From Symbiodinium natans (Eukaryota > Sar > Dinophyceae > Suessiales > Symbiodiniaceae), in contig CAJNDS010000957.1 in NCBI GenBank assembly GCA_905221605.1, forward strand, positions 175,001 to 237,000: a DNA stretch of 62,000 bases, given 5' to 3'. A program made the translations under genes and the position numbers. Of this stretch, positions 10,330-21,450 are shown in pieces (the stretch's first letter is position 1; each line of letters opens with the position of its first letter). Under the pieces are notes generated by a model. It was not told where the DNA came from, did no database searches, and worked only from the letters and a program-made list of their open reading frames with translations.

Positions 10330-12680
10330 GCAGTGGCAAAAACTGAATCATCCTCACTATTGAGCCCAGCCGCTTCTCCGCCTCTTCTGCTTCTGGCTTT
10401 TTGTGCGACTCTTCTGCCTTCTTTCCGAGGATTTGGCCTGCTGGGACAAGGCAGGCGGAGGCCTGTGCTTCATACGAAACCGTCATGACTGGAAAGGTGG
10501 TGCCACCGTTTAGGGAACCTAAATCCTATAAACCTTTTAAACCCCACAAACCCTTTACACGCCATAAGCTCTACAAACCCTAGAAACCCTGGAAACCCCG
10601 AAAAACCCTAAACCCTGCCCCCCCTAAACCTAAACCCTAGAAACCCTCAGCCCTAAACCGTTAAAATTTACGACTGCTGCAAAGCCTTTGCAGTTGCCGC
10701 CTTCTTTTTGGGCCGCTTCCTCGAGCTGGCACACGAGGCCTTGCGTTGCTGGATTCTGGTTAGGGTTTAGGGTATAGGGTTTAGTCCGAAGTGCCGCGGG
10801 AGGGTGTCGGTCCGCATCTGGCACATTCTGAGTGGCATATGTCAACAGTCCCACACCTTACCCTCTGGTGGAAGCCTTGGCTCTTGCCCTTTTTCTGCGA
10901 GGACAACTAAATCATTGTGAGGTAGGAGAAGGAGACTTCGCGAAACAGGGGGACTCTGCAAGAAGCACAAGGATCAAAAGGCGGGCGCGCGCCCTAGCAA
11001 TTCTGGAAGACTCTTTTGCAGCTTTTTGATCAAGGGCGACAGCTGAAAGACCTCCTTTAAAAAAAATCAGCCTCAACAACGCAGAACTCAGGGAAAAATT
11101 GGCGCGTCGAACAACAGCAGCAAGTCTCGGTTCAATGGCAAGGGGCTGCCGTGCCCAAAATAAATCCTTCCCCGGAGCAAGGCAAAGCTGCAACATGTAC
11201 CCTAAACCCTATAGACCCCTAGCAAAGAGCCTCGATGACGCGACTAAACGGACGGAACGCGAAGCTGAATCCGCAATGTAGCCACTTAGCAGTTAGCAGG
11301 GCACTGAGCTGCACGCCTCTTCCTCCTCGCTGTCGGAGGCGTGCTTGCGCTTCTTTGCTTTCGAAGCTCCTGCTCCACTCTGCTTTTGCGGCACGGGCGG
11401 TTCCGGCCGAGATGGGCTGAGGAGCTTTTGATCAGTTTGTTCACCCTGTAGCAACTGTAGCGAGATGTCCACGGCCGCAGCTACTTCAGGAGGCCCGTGC
11501 TTGTCGCGGAATACCGGGCTCAAGCAGCATTCGGTGAAGCAAATACTTTCCACCCGGATCCTGAAAGTAATTGGCACACGTTTCAGACGCTCGAACACCC
11601 ATGATCAGGGAGTATCCCTTGCGTGACGTAAGGAATACCCTTATATGTATGTATGTATGTATGTATAATTATGGTAATCAGTTCTCCGCGCAGCCAGAAC
11701 GTCACAGACGGCGCTCCTCTGTCTTTTGCTTCTTCGGACTTTTTTGTCTTGCTCTTCTCCTTCTCCTTCTCCTTTGCCTTGTCCTTGCTCTTCTCCTTCT
11801 CCTTCTCTTTCTCCTTGGCCTTGACACGCAATACGTGAAAAGACACAGGATTCGCTTGTATCACACCGTATTCGATAGCGACCCGACGGCAACGAGGACG
11901 TAAGCTTGGATGCAGCGCAGGGCCTTGTCCTTGTCCTTCTTTGGGTCTTTCTCCTTTCCCTCCTTCTTGTCCTTCTTGTCTGCCTCCTTCTTGTTCTTTC
12001 CTTGTGAACAGAGTCTGCAAAACATCTGTGCTAGCACCTGCTACTAGGGCAGTCCCAGATTCCATCTTTAGAGGCCTTCTTGTCCTCCTTGGCCTCATCA
12101 GCCTTCCTTAACATGACATGGCTCCACATGGGGCTGGGGCAGCAGGCGGGGTCGCCAAACGCACAGCTCAGCTTCCCTTGCAGCCCAACACACAAAGCCA
12201 AAAACTGTGCGAAAAAATGTATGCAAGGCAGTGGGGTTCTTGATGGAGACCCGAAGGCAGGGGGTGTACAGAAAAGCACTCCCGCATCCCAGCCCAAGGC
12301 ATTCAGCCAAGCTGCTTGGCTTCAGCGGCCTGCCTCTTGGCCTCCTCGTCTCTTCCGGCTCTCTGGGCCCGGGCTTGAGAGACCGCGGGGTCTTGGGAAG
12401 CCCGAACCTCTATAAAGCTGCATGACAGGACTCAGGCCCACACATCATTCACTGATGTCAAGTTACATCTGAGTTGTTGCAGCGCAAAGCCTCGGCAAAG
12501 CCTATGGAGCACGAAGCCCAGCTCCCAGAAACCACCAACACAACCATCGAAAAGGCTCTCCTGGAGACGTGGCTGACTCTTCTTCCCGTCTCTGTCCCTG
12601 TCCTCCTTAGCCGCCTTCTTCTTGGCGTCCTCTTCTGCTTTCTTCTTCGCTTCGTCCTCTGCACCCTTGAGCACCCACTT
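10330..12680 (-). CDS. Lys/Glu-rich multi-exon gene
   Basis: At least six short minus-strand coding blocks share the same unusual composition and occur in one direction: EDEAKKKAEEDAKKKAAKED (about 12,590-12,670), EAKRQAAEAKQLG (about 12,310), KADEAKEDKKASKDG (about 12,070), KKEADKKDKKEGKEKDPKK (about 11,950), KEKEKEKEKSKDKAKEKEK (about 11,780), ASKAKKRKHASDSEEEEA (about 11,330) and KKAEESHKKPEAEEAEKRLG (about 10,370). I read them as exons of one gene for a charged, probably helical and nuclear protein; the Lys-rich and Ser/Glu stretch near 11,330 looks like a nuclear-localisation and casein-kinase-type segment. Exon limits are not fixed, and two adjacent genes of similar composition are possible. 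No enzymatic domain is visible. Confidence 0.45.
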
Positions 12681-12929
12681 CCAGCCTCATCCACATGTAC
12701 GCCAAAAAAGACAGAGGCTTGGATCAAGAACCCGAGAAAGCCGCGCTAATTCCACGAAGCCGCATCATCATGTGGTATGAATGCTAGTAGCTTGGTGGCC
12801 CTTGGTCAATTGGAATTCTCAGGGAAGGCACAGAACGGAAGAAGAGCAAAAACGTGGGTCAGACCATGGGGAGGTCCCTCACCTGCAGCCCTTATTTTTT
12901 GCGATCAATTTAGTAACCCCTATCAATAA

Positions 12930-13425
12930 GCCCGAAACCCTAAACCCCAAAGCCCTAAACCGCTAGGGTCTGCAGGCGCAATTAAACGACAGAACCTCGG
13001 CATCCCCGACCTCCCAAGGTCCTGAACCTCGAAGGTCTGCACAACTTCACTGTGACCTCGAAACATCCATTTTCAAAAAGCCTATGAGAGTCCCGTCCGT
13101 TGCCCTCTCCCTTCTGAACCCAGAATCAGAGCCAACCCTCAACCCAAAAACCCTACACCCTATAAACCCTAAACCCTTTACAGCCCCACCCCTTAACCGT
13201 ATAAACCCTAAACCAGAAACACCCTAAGCCGTGAAACCCGACAAACCCCAAAAAAACAAAACCCCAAACTCTTAAACCACTAAAACCCCTAAACCTTAAA
13301 CCCGTTTGCAGCAGGCGTTGGAAGGTTACCGCCCGGACACGTTCAGGACCCTAAACCCAATAAACCCCAAACCCCAAACCCCAAACCCCAAACCCCAAAC
13401 CCTAAACCCTAAACCCTCCGCCTGT
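12930..13425 (-). repeat. diverged CCCTAAA/CCCCAAA tract
   Basis: Degenerate telomere-like units (CCCTAAA, CCCCAAA, CCTATAAA) at 12,936-12,962 and 13,130-13,425, with about 165 bp of other DNA between them. Confidence 0.8.
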
Positions 13426-13599
13426 GTTCACCTGGCACTTGGGGATGGTCCGCTCGCCTTCGGCCAGCGAAGGCTCCGAGCAGGCGTGAGGTTTCCGCAG
13501 CTTGAACATGGGTGGAACTGTGTGCCACACACGGGCCACACAGCCATGTTGCGCCTTATGTCTTGAGTCTCTGGCTCTCCCCAAAATGGCCCCTGAAAA

Positions 13600-13695
13600 A
13601 ACGCTGCCCTGGCGAAGAGCCTTCCACCTTCCAAAGGTCCTTGGCTTCTCCCAGGACCTTCACACGCTCGCCCTTGTGCATGGCATACCTGAGCA
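13600..13695 (-). CDS. short exon, SH3-like 'VKVLGEAKDLWKVEG'
   Basis: After a CTCAG acceptor-like site near 13,693 the frame reads MHKGERVKVLGEAKDLWKVEG. The pattern 'RVKV-G-A-DLWK-EG' resembles a small beta-barrel (SH3/KOW-like) strand pair I associate with dinoflagellate hypothetical proteins. The 3' limit is probably near 13,600, where the frame becomes unlike protein. The rest of the gene is not identified. Confidence 0.35.
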
Positions 13696-13824
13696 CAGAA
13701 GGTCCAGAGTGCGTGCTGGGAAAATTCAGAAACAGTGCACTGATAGCCCCTCGAGCACCACCACGAAGGGGCTTTGCTACGGTCCAATGTGCTTCATCAG
13801 AAATTGAGACCCGAAATTAACCCT

Positions 13825-14150
13825 TCAAGGCCCTGGCTTTTTCTGCAAAGCCTCAATCACACCGCCGATGCCCTTCACAGTGCCTGATTCGGTGTGAAGC
13901 ACCACCGGAAGAGGCTTCGCAAACAACATACTTCACCACTTCGTAGCCCTCCAGGCGGTGCTACGATATGCTCCGAAAATGACAAGAAACTTCTTTTCCA
14001 GAAGACGCCAATTTGCCTAGGATTCACCATGGGCAAGGATTGCAACTCGATGGCAACCACGCATTGCTTGGGGTATTCCTTGTAAGCCCGTGCGTGTACT
14101 ACTGTTTCAAACGCTTCTGTGTCTTGGGCAACAATACACGACCGAGCCCT
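13825..14150 (-). CDS. terminal exon(s) of an unrecognised gene
   Basis: The frame ending in a TGA at 13,825-13,827 reads TVKGIGGVIEALQKKPGP at its C terminus, a protein-like amphipathic helix and tail, preceded by PLPVVLHTESG after an AG near 13,913. Upstream, another frame to about 14,150 contains ARAYKEYPKQCVVAIELQS. These are probably two exons. No family is recognised. Confidence 0.35.
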
Positions 14151-14159
14151 CAATGGTGC

Positions 14160-14594
14160 TGCACTTCTCGTATCTCTGAAGCCTCGTGTGGAAACTTGTC
14201 GAAGACGGGTCAGTTGACTCTTAAACTCTTAGATTGAAGTCGGGAAATCTTCGCCGATGGGCCCCGAACAGATTCAACATTCTTAGGATCCGGAGGCCCC
14301 GCTCTCTTGAACTTCCGAGCAATTCGTGTGTAAACTGTCATGCATTGCCATATGGGGGTTCGGGTTGGGCAAGCAAGATTCCAAATCTTGGAAAGCCTAG
14401 CTATGCTTGAAACCCCCGAAGTCTTACATCAACCGCATGTCAGACGTCGCCTTCCATCACCTTCGGCTTTGCGTCCTGCGCATGGGCAGACGGCTAAGAG
14501 GCCCCTTGAAGTAGAGGAAGAAACCCTAAACCCTAAACTCTTTTTGAACCCAGGCTCTGAGCATCAGCTGGGACCACCAAGCACCGCGTCTTGC
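14160..14594. other. no supported gene
   Basis: Unassigned DNA with a short CCCTAAA copy at about 14,521-14,540. Confidence 0.45.
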
Positions 14595-15512
14595 ACCCTA
14601 AACCCTAAACCCTAAACCCTAAACCCTAAACCCTAAACCCTAAACCCTAAACCCTAAAAAAAACCCTGCATGGCATCAAGCCCTTGCTTGTTTTTGTTGG
14701 ATCACAAAGTTTTTTGTTTTGGAAGGGCTGACCTGTTCATGCAGCTTTTGGGGCCAAAGAAGCCCAGACTAACATCCTCTATAGCAACTTCGCTAAGACT
14801 TCTCTTCATTTAATCACTAGCTGATAGATGCTTGTATTGAAAATCACCATGCTTAAATTGCATTCTTATCACATATTGAATTCTCATTTTCGCATAATGA
14901 AAATATGTAGTTACAACATGCTTATGTAGATACTCTTGGTGGGTTATCGACTATTTATAAGCATCAGGGGATATACCTATCTTATCTCAGAAGGGTGTTT
15001 CGTCATGCTATGTTTTGTTGCAGATGTGTTCTAGCGTGACAAAGTGATAAGGCCCTGGGAAAGCCCGCAACAGAGTCAGGAATTGTTCGGTGACACCCTA
15101 AACCCTAAACCCTAAACCCTAAACCCTAAACCCTAAACCCTAAACCCTAAACCCTAAACCCTAAACCTTCAACTCCCGGCCTCCAACTTCTGGTCCACCC
15201 CAGCGCACCGTCGCTCGTGAGCCGGCACCTGGCTTTCTCAGACATCTGGGGGATTCAGAGGCTCCTGAGGCCTACACTTGGAGGTTCATGGGTACAAGTA
15301 GTAGGGTTTGTAAGGTTTAGGGTTTAGTTTAGGGTTTAGGGTTTAGGGTTTAGGGTTTAGGGTTTAGGGTTTAGGGTTTAGGGTTTAGGGTTTAGGGTTT
15401 AGGGTTTAGGGTTTAGGGGTTTCGGGTTTAGGGTTTAGGGTTTAGGGTTTAGGGTTTAGGGTTTAGGGTTTCGGGTTTCGGGTTTAGGGTTTAGGGTTTA
15501 GGGTTTAGGGTT
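14595..15512. repeat. three telomere-like arrays with an A/T-rich spacer
   Basis: CCCTAAA at 14,595-14,666 and 15,096-15,168, then the longest TTTAGGG array of the window at 15,302-15,512 (about 210 bp, with a few TTTCGGG variants). The spacer at 14,670-15,090 is A/T-rich and shows no exon. Confidence 0.9.
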
Positions 15513-15599
15513 GAGGTATATGTCTGGTGGCTGTTCTTATAACCCTATTTAGGGTACTTATAACCCTGCATAATATAGCTACGCATGAACCTCCCGGTA

Positions 15600-15880
15600 C
15601 AAGCAAGACCTGTGGAGCTCACCCTGTGCCGTGTTGCACTGGGACCTCCTCGTAGATGGGGTTGTCCAACGAGTGCGCGATTCGTGCAGAGAGCTCCTGA
15701 CTCGGGTCCATACAAAGCGGACCCCGCAACAATCGATCAAACACGAAGATGACGAATGCACCGCAGTGGAATTCAAACACGCCCTCTTGGTCTTGAGACA
15801 ACCGCGGATGATGCCTGCATTTTCTTGCTGGGCTGCTTCTTGACGGAGGTCTGTTGCTCCTTGCCCGTTCCTGTCATGCT
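15600..15880 (-). CDS. possible two-exon fragment, unrecognised
   Basis: A minus-strand frame near 15,876 begins MTGTGKEQQTSVKKQPSKKM, a basic start. It is followed after a frame change near 15,790 by VFEFHCGAFVIFVFDRLLRG and SLDNPIYEEVPVQHGTG to about 15,625. The second block looks like folded protein. The junction is unresolved (intron or frameshift). It lies just downstream of, and on the same strand as, the fusion gene at 16.1-18.5 kb. Confidence 0.35.
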
Positions 15881-16137
15881 TGGGCTATGCTGGGCCGCAC
15901 GAACGCTGTGTCAGCTGCAAGCAACCGGACCTGTTGTGCATCCTTTTTGCTGTGCGACCGACTGTTGCAACTCGGCGAGTAGCCGCGCACAAGCACTTTA
16001 GCTCAACTCATGCTAGGCGCACTCTTAACTCTCTGAACCCACTCCTCTGCAACATATCCAACCCAAGATACAGTGGAACGAGAATACTCCTTGATCGGTG
16101 GCCATCGGGCGCTGTGTCGGCTAGGGGCCAGTCTGGC

Positions 16138-18528
16138 TCAGTCGCCCTTTGCATGTTCAGGTCGTGCTTCCTCTAAAGCCATGGTAATTTGCACGATGCA
16201 TCCCAGAACCAAGGAAATGCCAGCCACATCGAGAACCCAGTTCGGCGATGACCCAGCAATCAGCGCGAAGCTCTGCAAAAAAGTTTGCCCACCCAACACA
16301 CCCACGAAAGTCGTCATGGATATGAAGGCGCTGGTAACGATTCCTGCTGCGCACTCCAAACAGTTCCGAATCCAAGGGCTGCTGTGGACCCCAAGGCACT
16401 GGCCTCTGCTCCACGTCATCCGTACAGCCCACTCCAGACTCATGTGAAGTATGTTCAGAAGACCCCACAGAAAGAGTGGCTTCCAATTCTCCGGGCTCAC
16501 ATCGTGCCAATATGCCGAAAAGAAGAAGATCACCCAAACGCTCAAGAAGCGATTCCTCCGGCCTCCAAGGGGGATGTAGATGTGCCGGACGAGCCAGCGA
16601 TTAAACGAGCAGTGCCACCCTTGCCAAAACTCCGTCACGGTGCGGTGTGTGTTGATACACCGGGGTATGTTTTCTGGAGCTTCCACGCCGTCGACCAAGG
16701 CCCAGAGCCGGAAAAACCGCCACATCAAAGCAAACTTCAGCCAGAGCCCATTGATGGCCGCGTAAAGAAGGCTGGCAAAAGAGCGGGCGCTGAACGCATC
16801 GGTCATCTGGGCTCGCAAGATGGCGAAGAAGGGAACTGACACCAAAAAGATCTCTTGCAGGAGCAAGAGGCCCAGGAAGCGTAGGAAGTAGAGAGCACAG
16901 AAGCGGAACTGGGGAGTGGAAGAAGCCAAGAAGTCATCCAAACTCATCAGCGGTCCAGCCAGCCAAAGCGCAGGATGAAAAAAGAAGTCGACTGCCTGCC
17001 CAAGAGTATGCTGGGGCGTGAGGTCTGCAGCCAGGCTGATAAGCCTCAGGGCGACATATTTGGCCACAAGGCGCCAATCATGAAAGCCGGCCAGGCCAGG
17101 ACTAGAAATTCTCGCCCATTCCATGTCCTTCGCGTACAAAAGGCATAGCGCCAGCGACCAACTGACACCCACGGCCACTGGCCGAAACGCGCGCAGAGGG
17201 AAGACGACGCAGAAGCACGCAAGGAACACTGCAGCACCCAGGCCGTGCAATGCAATGCAGAAAACCAGTGCGACGACTGGCTTCACGGGCGGATAGCGTC
17301 GCAGAGCCGTAGTGATCAGCGCCGCTGCGAAAAGGAGTGGTAGCTTCTCGCGAAATGCTCGCCACTGAGGATCCGAGAGATCCATACTTCCAAGCCAAGT
17401 TGAGCGTAGCTGCTGCCTGCAGCGAGCATGTCTCAAGCAGAGTTGGCCGCTGTTCAGCCAGCTTGGCATAACTGCCGCGCTGAAGATGATGAGGAAGAGA
17501 CTCGACCAGAAGAATACGCGCTGATCTGCCTTGCTCCAGTTGCTTCTCTGATGCCTTTCAGACACTGCTTGGGCTTTGTAAGTTTTGAGCTCCATAGTCC
17601 ATCCGTAGACAATCCATGCATTGATGGGCACCGTCACCAGATGCCAAAGGCAGTGAGAGTCGACGAGACCGTAGAGTGGCCCAGGCATGGTGAAGGGAGG
17701 GATATCGACAAGCTCGAGCACGCAGAAGAACAGCAAGAACGCCCAAGGCAGCGCAATATGTTGAGTCAGGGGGTTATGCCGCTCACGTACGCCATACCAC
17801 ATCCACAGGACTATCGTGGTGCCTAAGACGCCCTGTGAGACCAGCTGCTGGATCTGCCACTGAAAGTTGCAAACAGGCATGGCTACAGCATAGGCACCGA
17901 ACAGGACAGCCCCAGCCATGAGGGCGAAGTTGCAACGGTTGTAACTAGAAGCTCCACCAGGACCTGCGACTCTCAAGAGCACCGTGAAAAACTCGGCCAA
18001 GCATGTCAGAATCACCCCCAAGTAGTCCAAGTGCTCGAAGAAGGGTGTTGGCCGTGTGTGAAACAGGGCTGATAGCAGCCAAGTGATGCTGTGCAAGGCC
18101 GCGCTCGTCCTCAAGACCGACGCCAGCCAGTGCTCGTCGCAGGTGTCCTGAATGGCATAATATACATACGGCAAGCCATTCAGCAGAGAAAACACCGCAG
18201 AGAGAAACTCTTCCATGTAGCAAAAGCGATAGAACGCCCAACGCCCGCGGCTGTACTTCAATTGTGGCTCACGGAGGCTGGCACGAGTCTCACTGTCTTG
18301 AACTTCGCACTCGTGGACACAGTTCTCGCTGCATGTCCAGCCAAGCTCGACCCCCAGATCGCCCAGCTCGTGTTCCGGGCAGCCTCGTTCACAGTGCGCT
18401 ACGCAAGTCTTGTATCTTACCGCGCGGTGGCCTCCATGTTGATTTGGATTGTCTAAGTAGAAGAGCGCAAAAAGAAGCCATGAGAAGGAAAGGCCGAGCA
18501 AGAAGACAAATATCACGAGGCGATGCAT
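16138..18528 (-). CDS. Per1/PGAP3-Gup1 (MBOAT) fusion, GPI-anchor lipid remodelling
   Basis: One 796-codon frame carries two membrane enzyme families. Residues 1-25 form a signal or first membrane segment. Residues 42-74 are a Cys-rich lumenal region (C42, C46, C50, then WTCSENCVHEC). Residues 90-312 match the Per1/PGAP3 branch of the CREST hydrolases: YSRGRWAFYRF, FSLLNGLPYVYY, SALFHTRPTPFFEHLDYLG (H157, D168) and DSHCLWHL (H292, H296). Residues 330-796 are a Gup1-type MBOAT: MWRFFRLWALVDGVEAPEN, FWQGWHCSFNRWLVRHIYIP (H639) and AYWHD (H675, the position expected for the MBOAT catalytic His), with many hydrophobic segments. In yeast, Per1 removes the sn-2 acyl chain from GPI lipids in the ER and Gup1 adds a long saturated chain back. 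The frame stays open upstream to 18,852, but Met at 18,528 directly precedes the membrane segment, so I chose it. No intron is visible, unlike neighbouring genes. Confidence 0.87.
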   Translation of the reverse strand: MHRLVIFVFLLGLSFSWLLFALFYLDNPNQHGGHRAVRYKTCVAHCERGCPEHELGDLGVELGWTCSENCVHECEVQDSETRASLREPQLKYSRGRWAFYRFCYMEEFLSAVFSLLNGLPYVYYAIQDTCDEHWLASVLRTSAALHSITWLLSALFHTRPTPFFEHLDYLGVILTCLAEFFTVLLRVAGPGGASSYNRCNFALMAGAVLFGAYAVAMPVCNFQWQIQQLVSQGVLGTTIVLWMWYGVRERHNPLTQHIALPWAFLLFFCVLELVDIPPFTMPGPLYGLVDSHCLWHLVTVPINAWIVYGWTMELKTYKAQAVSERHQRSNWSKADQRVFFWSSLFLIIFSAAVMPSWLNSGQLCLRHARCRQQLRSTWLGSMDLSDPQWRAFREKLPLLFAAALITTALRRYPPVKPVVALVFCIALHGLGAAVFLACFCVVFPLRAFRPVAVGVSWSLALCLLYAKDMEWARISSPGLAGFHDWRLVAKYVALRLISLAADLTPQHTLGQAVDFFFHPALWLAGPLMSLDDFLASSTPQFRFCALYFLRFLGLLLLQEIFLVSVPFFAILRAQMTDAFSARSFASLLYAAINGLWLKFALMWRFFRLWALVDGVEAPENIPRCINTHRTVTEFWQGWHCSFNRWLVRHIYIPLGGRRNRFLSVWVIFFFSAYWHDVSPENWKPLFLWGLLNILHMSLEWAVRMTWSRGQCLGVHSSPWIRNCLECAAGIVTSAFISMTTFVGVLGGQTFLQSFALIAGSSPNWVLDVAGISLVLGCIVQITMALEEARPEHAKGD

Positions 18529-19632
18529 TGCGTCTACCACAGGATCTACCCACTGCAATTGAGCTGAGCCAGGCCAGCCATACCCTGAACCCCTTGAGCC
18601 ACACGCCAGTCGCAGCTTCTGCGTCCCGGCCACTGTCGGATCTTGTCCTTCCACTCCACCTACCAAGCTGATCGCCTTCTCGTTTGGGTCCATGTGCCAC
18701 ATATTATTATACACTTGAGCCCCAAAATCCCTATATGGAGGTACTGTAAGGCCCCCACATGGATCCTTAAAGGTTTTCATGGTTCTGTGAAAAGCACCGA
18801 CCACCCCCCCCCCCCCTTCCCCTGCTGGGCTGCTGACGGCCCGACAACGCACGGAGCTGTAACTCCATGTCGAGGAACCTCAGCGCTCCGCTGCGGGACG
18901 GTGTCTAAGCTTAGTTGTTGGTACAAGCTGATACAAGGAATGTGAACATTAGTTGGTCGTTTGGCTCCGGGTACATTTCAGCCCTGAAGGCTTGCAGAGG
19001 TTACACCTGGCACGCAGCTCAAGAGAGCTCACTCGCGCTCTTACGCTGCATCAGGTCTTGTCGCTATAGGCAGCGTGCTGCAGTTTCAAGGGTTTGGCCT
19101 CCATGCAAGACCGTATCGAAAACTCCGTACTGTGCTTGCAAAAGATGCAAAAGAACCTGGCGCGGACCCTGCCGGTCCCTTCTTGCACAGCAGAGGCATG
19201 CAAGCAAAGGGCTGTTGCGGGCGGTTGGCCTACATCGAATGACTCAAGTACATCTAACCTCCTGTCTTGCAGCCCGGTGTCCGCTTGACTCTCCCATAGA
19301 GGATCTCCACCTAAGAGTTGGAAGGAAATTACGAAGTTCCAAGCATGCCGCATGCGGCAGCGTGCCCTGAAGTCCAAAGAAGCATGTCGTGAGATTGGCC
19401 ACGGGATGGCACGGGCTAAGATGCCTTCAACTCTGTCCTTACGCTCCTCGCCTGGATGTGTGCAGACCTCAATCTGATTCCGGCATTCTTCCTGGATGAC
19501 GCAGGTGAGAGAGCAGGGTGCTCATGCAGCCCAAAAAACCCCCCTACCCCCCCAGAGGCTGAGATCCCGTCAGGGTCTCTAGATTCCTTCATGGGGCCAT
19601 CGAAGATGACCCGGTATCTGGGCAGCGAGGGC
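18529..19632. other. 5' flank of the fusion gene, no other supported gene
   Basis: Positions 18,700-18,775 hold a small repeat-like stretch (CCCCAAAATCCCTATATGG) resembling sequence near 25,930-25,985, and a poly-C run lies at 18,804-18,817. Frames at 19.0-19.4 kb are not convincing. Confidence 0.45.
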
Positions 19633-19692
19633 TTAAACCCTAAACCCTAAACCCTAAACCCTAAACCCTAAACCCTAAACCCTAACCCGAAA
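19633..19692 (-). repeat. interstitial CCCTAAA array
   Basis: About eight copies of CCCTAAA. Confidence 0.9.
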
Positions 19693-19812
19693 CCCTGCAT
19701 TGAAGAACTTTACAGGATTTGCAGGGGTTTTGGTTCACATGGCCGATCATGGCGGGGCTGCGGGGCTTCGCAGCTCGCGGGAGAGCTATATTCAAGGGTT
19801 TCCCAAACGGTT

Positions 19813-20110
19813 CCACCTCAAGTATCGTTCCAACTCAATGTCAGCGTGCTGCTTCAGCGCGAAGCCCACGCGCTGAAGCAGCACCCGAATTGAGGCAGCA
19901 CCCAAATCGAGGCAGCATGCATTTGGCACGGGAATTTGGCCTGGCATGTTTCTTCTCAAACAAAATAGCCTTTCTAGCGAAACCAACTTGATTTTCACAG
20001 CGTGCCCCCCTCGACTATCGTTCCACCTCAATTTTAGCGTGCTGCTTCAGCGCACAACCCCCCGCTGAAGCAGCACTCAAAATTGAGGCAGCACCCAGAT
20101 CGAGGCAGAA
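19813..20110. repeat. tandem pair of hairpin repeats
   Basis: A unit of about 100 bp containing GTGCTGCTTCAGCG and its complement CGCTGAAGCAGCAC occurs twice, at 19,813-19,917 and 20,013-20,110. Each is followed by GAGGCAGCACCC(A)(A/G)AT(C)GAGGCAG-like sequence. Confidence 0.8.
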
Positions 20111-20127
20111 TGGCTATGGAACTCTAT

Positions 20128-20139
20128 AAACGTGTATAC

Positions 20140-20170
<31 letters not shown>

Positions 20171-20272
20171 ATGTAGGTATGTATATATAGTGCGTATATA
20201 CATATAGGTCGTATGTATACATACATATATACATATACATACATATACATATATATATATGTATATTTCTAT
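20128..20272. repeat. TA/TG/CATA microsatellite
   Basis: Runs of TATA, GTGT and ATACAT units. Confidence 0.9.
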
Positions 20273-21402
20273 AACTTGGCTGGTTGAAAGCCACTCAGAC
20301 CGACTGACCCCTCATGCTCTTGCACCTACAAACCAAGTGGATTAAGTTCATGCGCCCTCACTCATCCGCCAAAAATGCCGCTATGTCCGAATTCCAGCCT
20401 TTTGCCTGCAGCTTCCACTCTACGCTCATGGCCGGCACACTGCACCGTGTGTGAAACAGTCCTCGCCCTGAAGCCTCCATCTCTTCGAGGCATCCTGCGT
20501 GCCCTCATTCAGAGAGAGTGGGTACCGGTCCTCCTCCCGATGCTGAGGCACTGGCTGGTCGGTCGGGCTCATATCCTGGACTTTGGAAGCGCGAGAATGC
20601 AGTATAGAGAGGCTGTATCAGTGTGGCCGCAACACGCTGCCATGGAGGGTGTTGTAATACACTTGAACGTCCAAGTGGCCCCGAATCGCGAACCGTTTAG
20701 ACTTAATCTCGTGGGTCATGCTCTCTTGTGGAATGCCACTTGCACTGCCTCTAGCAGCCTCAAGATCTGATACCTGCAAAACATATGGGACCTTGGACTT
20801 CTAGCGACTTGCACACGAGCAGTTGAGAAGCGCCAGGGACCCCCCGCTTGCCATAAAGGACCCAGAAGTGTGGAGATCAGCTTTTGGTGCCTGGAACACG
20901 CCACGAGCTTTCTCGTTCAGGTGGGCATAGTTCTTGACAAGGAAGCTATCCCTTTCCTGCCAACACATGTTTTTGATCTTGACGCATCGCATGTCTTGAG
21001 CGTGCTACGCTGACAGACAGTACAGGCCAAGTTGAGAAGAGGTTGGGCAGCATGCCATGTGAATTCAAGCACACGGCAAGCTAGACCTGTGGAACAGACG
21101 AGATGGCTATCCAGCATGAGCATCAACTGCCGGCTTCGGCAATCACCGTAACGAGGCTGCAATCCCCCCCCACCCCACCCCCGACGCTTCCTCTGGCGTG
21201 GCATCCCTGGCCACAAAGTTGCGAAGAATCCTCATGCGCAGGTGATGTTTCCATCCAACTTTGGAGCACTATCTGCTGATACCAAGGCAAAGTGACGTCT
21301 TCTCATCTTCGGTGGCCGGATTCTTGGCAACATTGCCTTGGGCATTGAAAAACGTGAGGGGCATCAAGACCCTGCTGAATCTCTTCGATGAAGCCTGAAA
21401 CC
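20273..21402. other. no supported gene
   Basis: Overlapping open frames on both strands at 20.4-21.2 kb. None shows recognisable domains or a clear register. Confidence 0.4.
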
Positions 21403-21450
21403 TAAACCCCTAACCCCTAACCCCTAACCCCTAAACCCTAAACCCTAAAC
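21403..21450 (-). repeat. CCCCTAA/CCCTAAA array
   Basis: Begins with CCCCTAA variants and turns into CCCTAAA. Confidence 0.85.

Noticed and set aside
16285-16839. Plus-strand frame of 184 codons
   Set aside because: Antisense shadow of the MBOAT domain, which has clear family motifs on the minus strand.
18713-18730. Possible relic of the dinoflagellate spliced leader (minus strand GGATTTTGGGGCTCAAG)
   Set aside because: It resembles the end of the spliced leader, but with a 2-nt insertion, and the surrounding sequence matches a small repeat also present near 25.93 kb, so chance or repeat origin is more likely.
20375-20992. Frames on both strands at 20.4-21.0 kb
   Set aside because: Registers conflict and none shows a domain or continuous protein-like composition.
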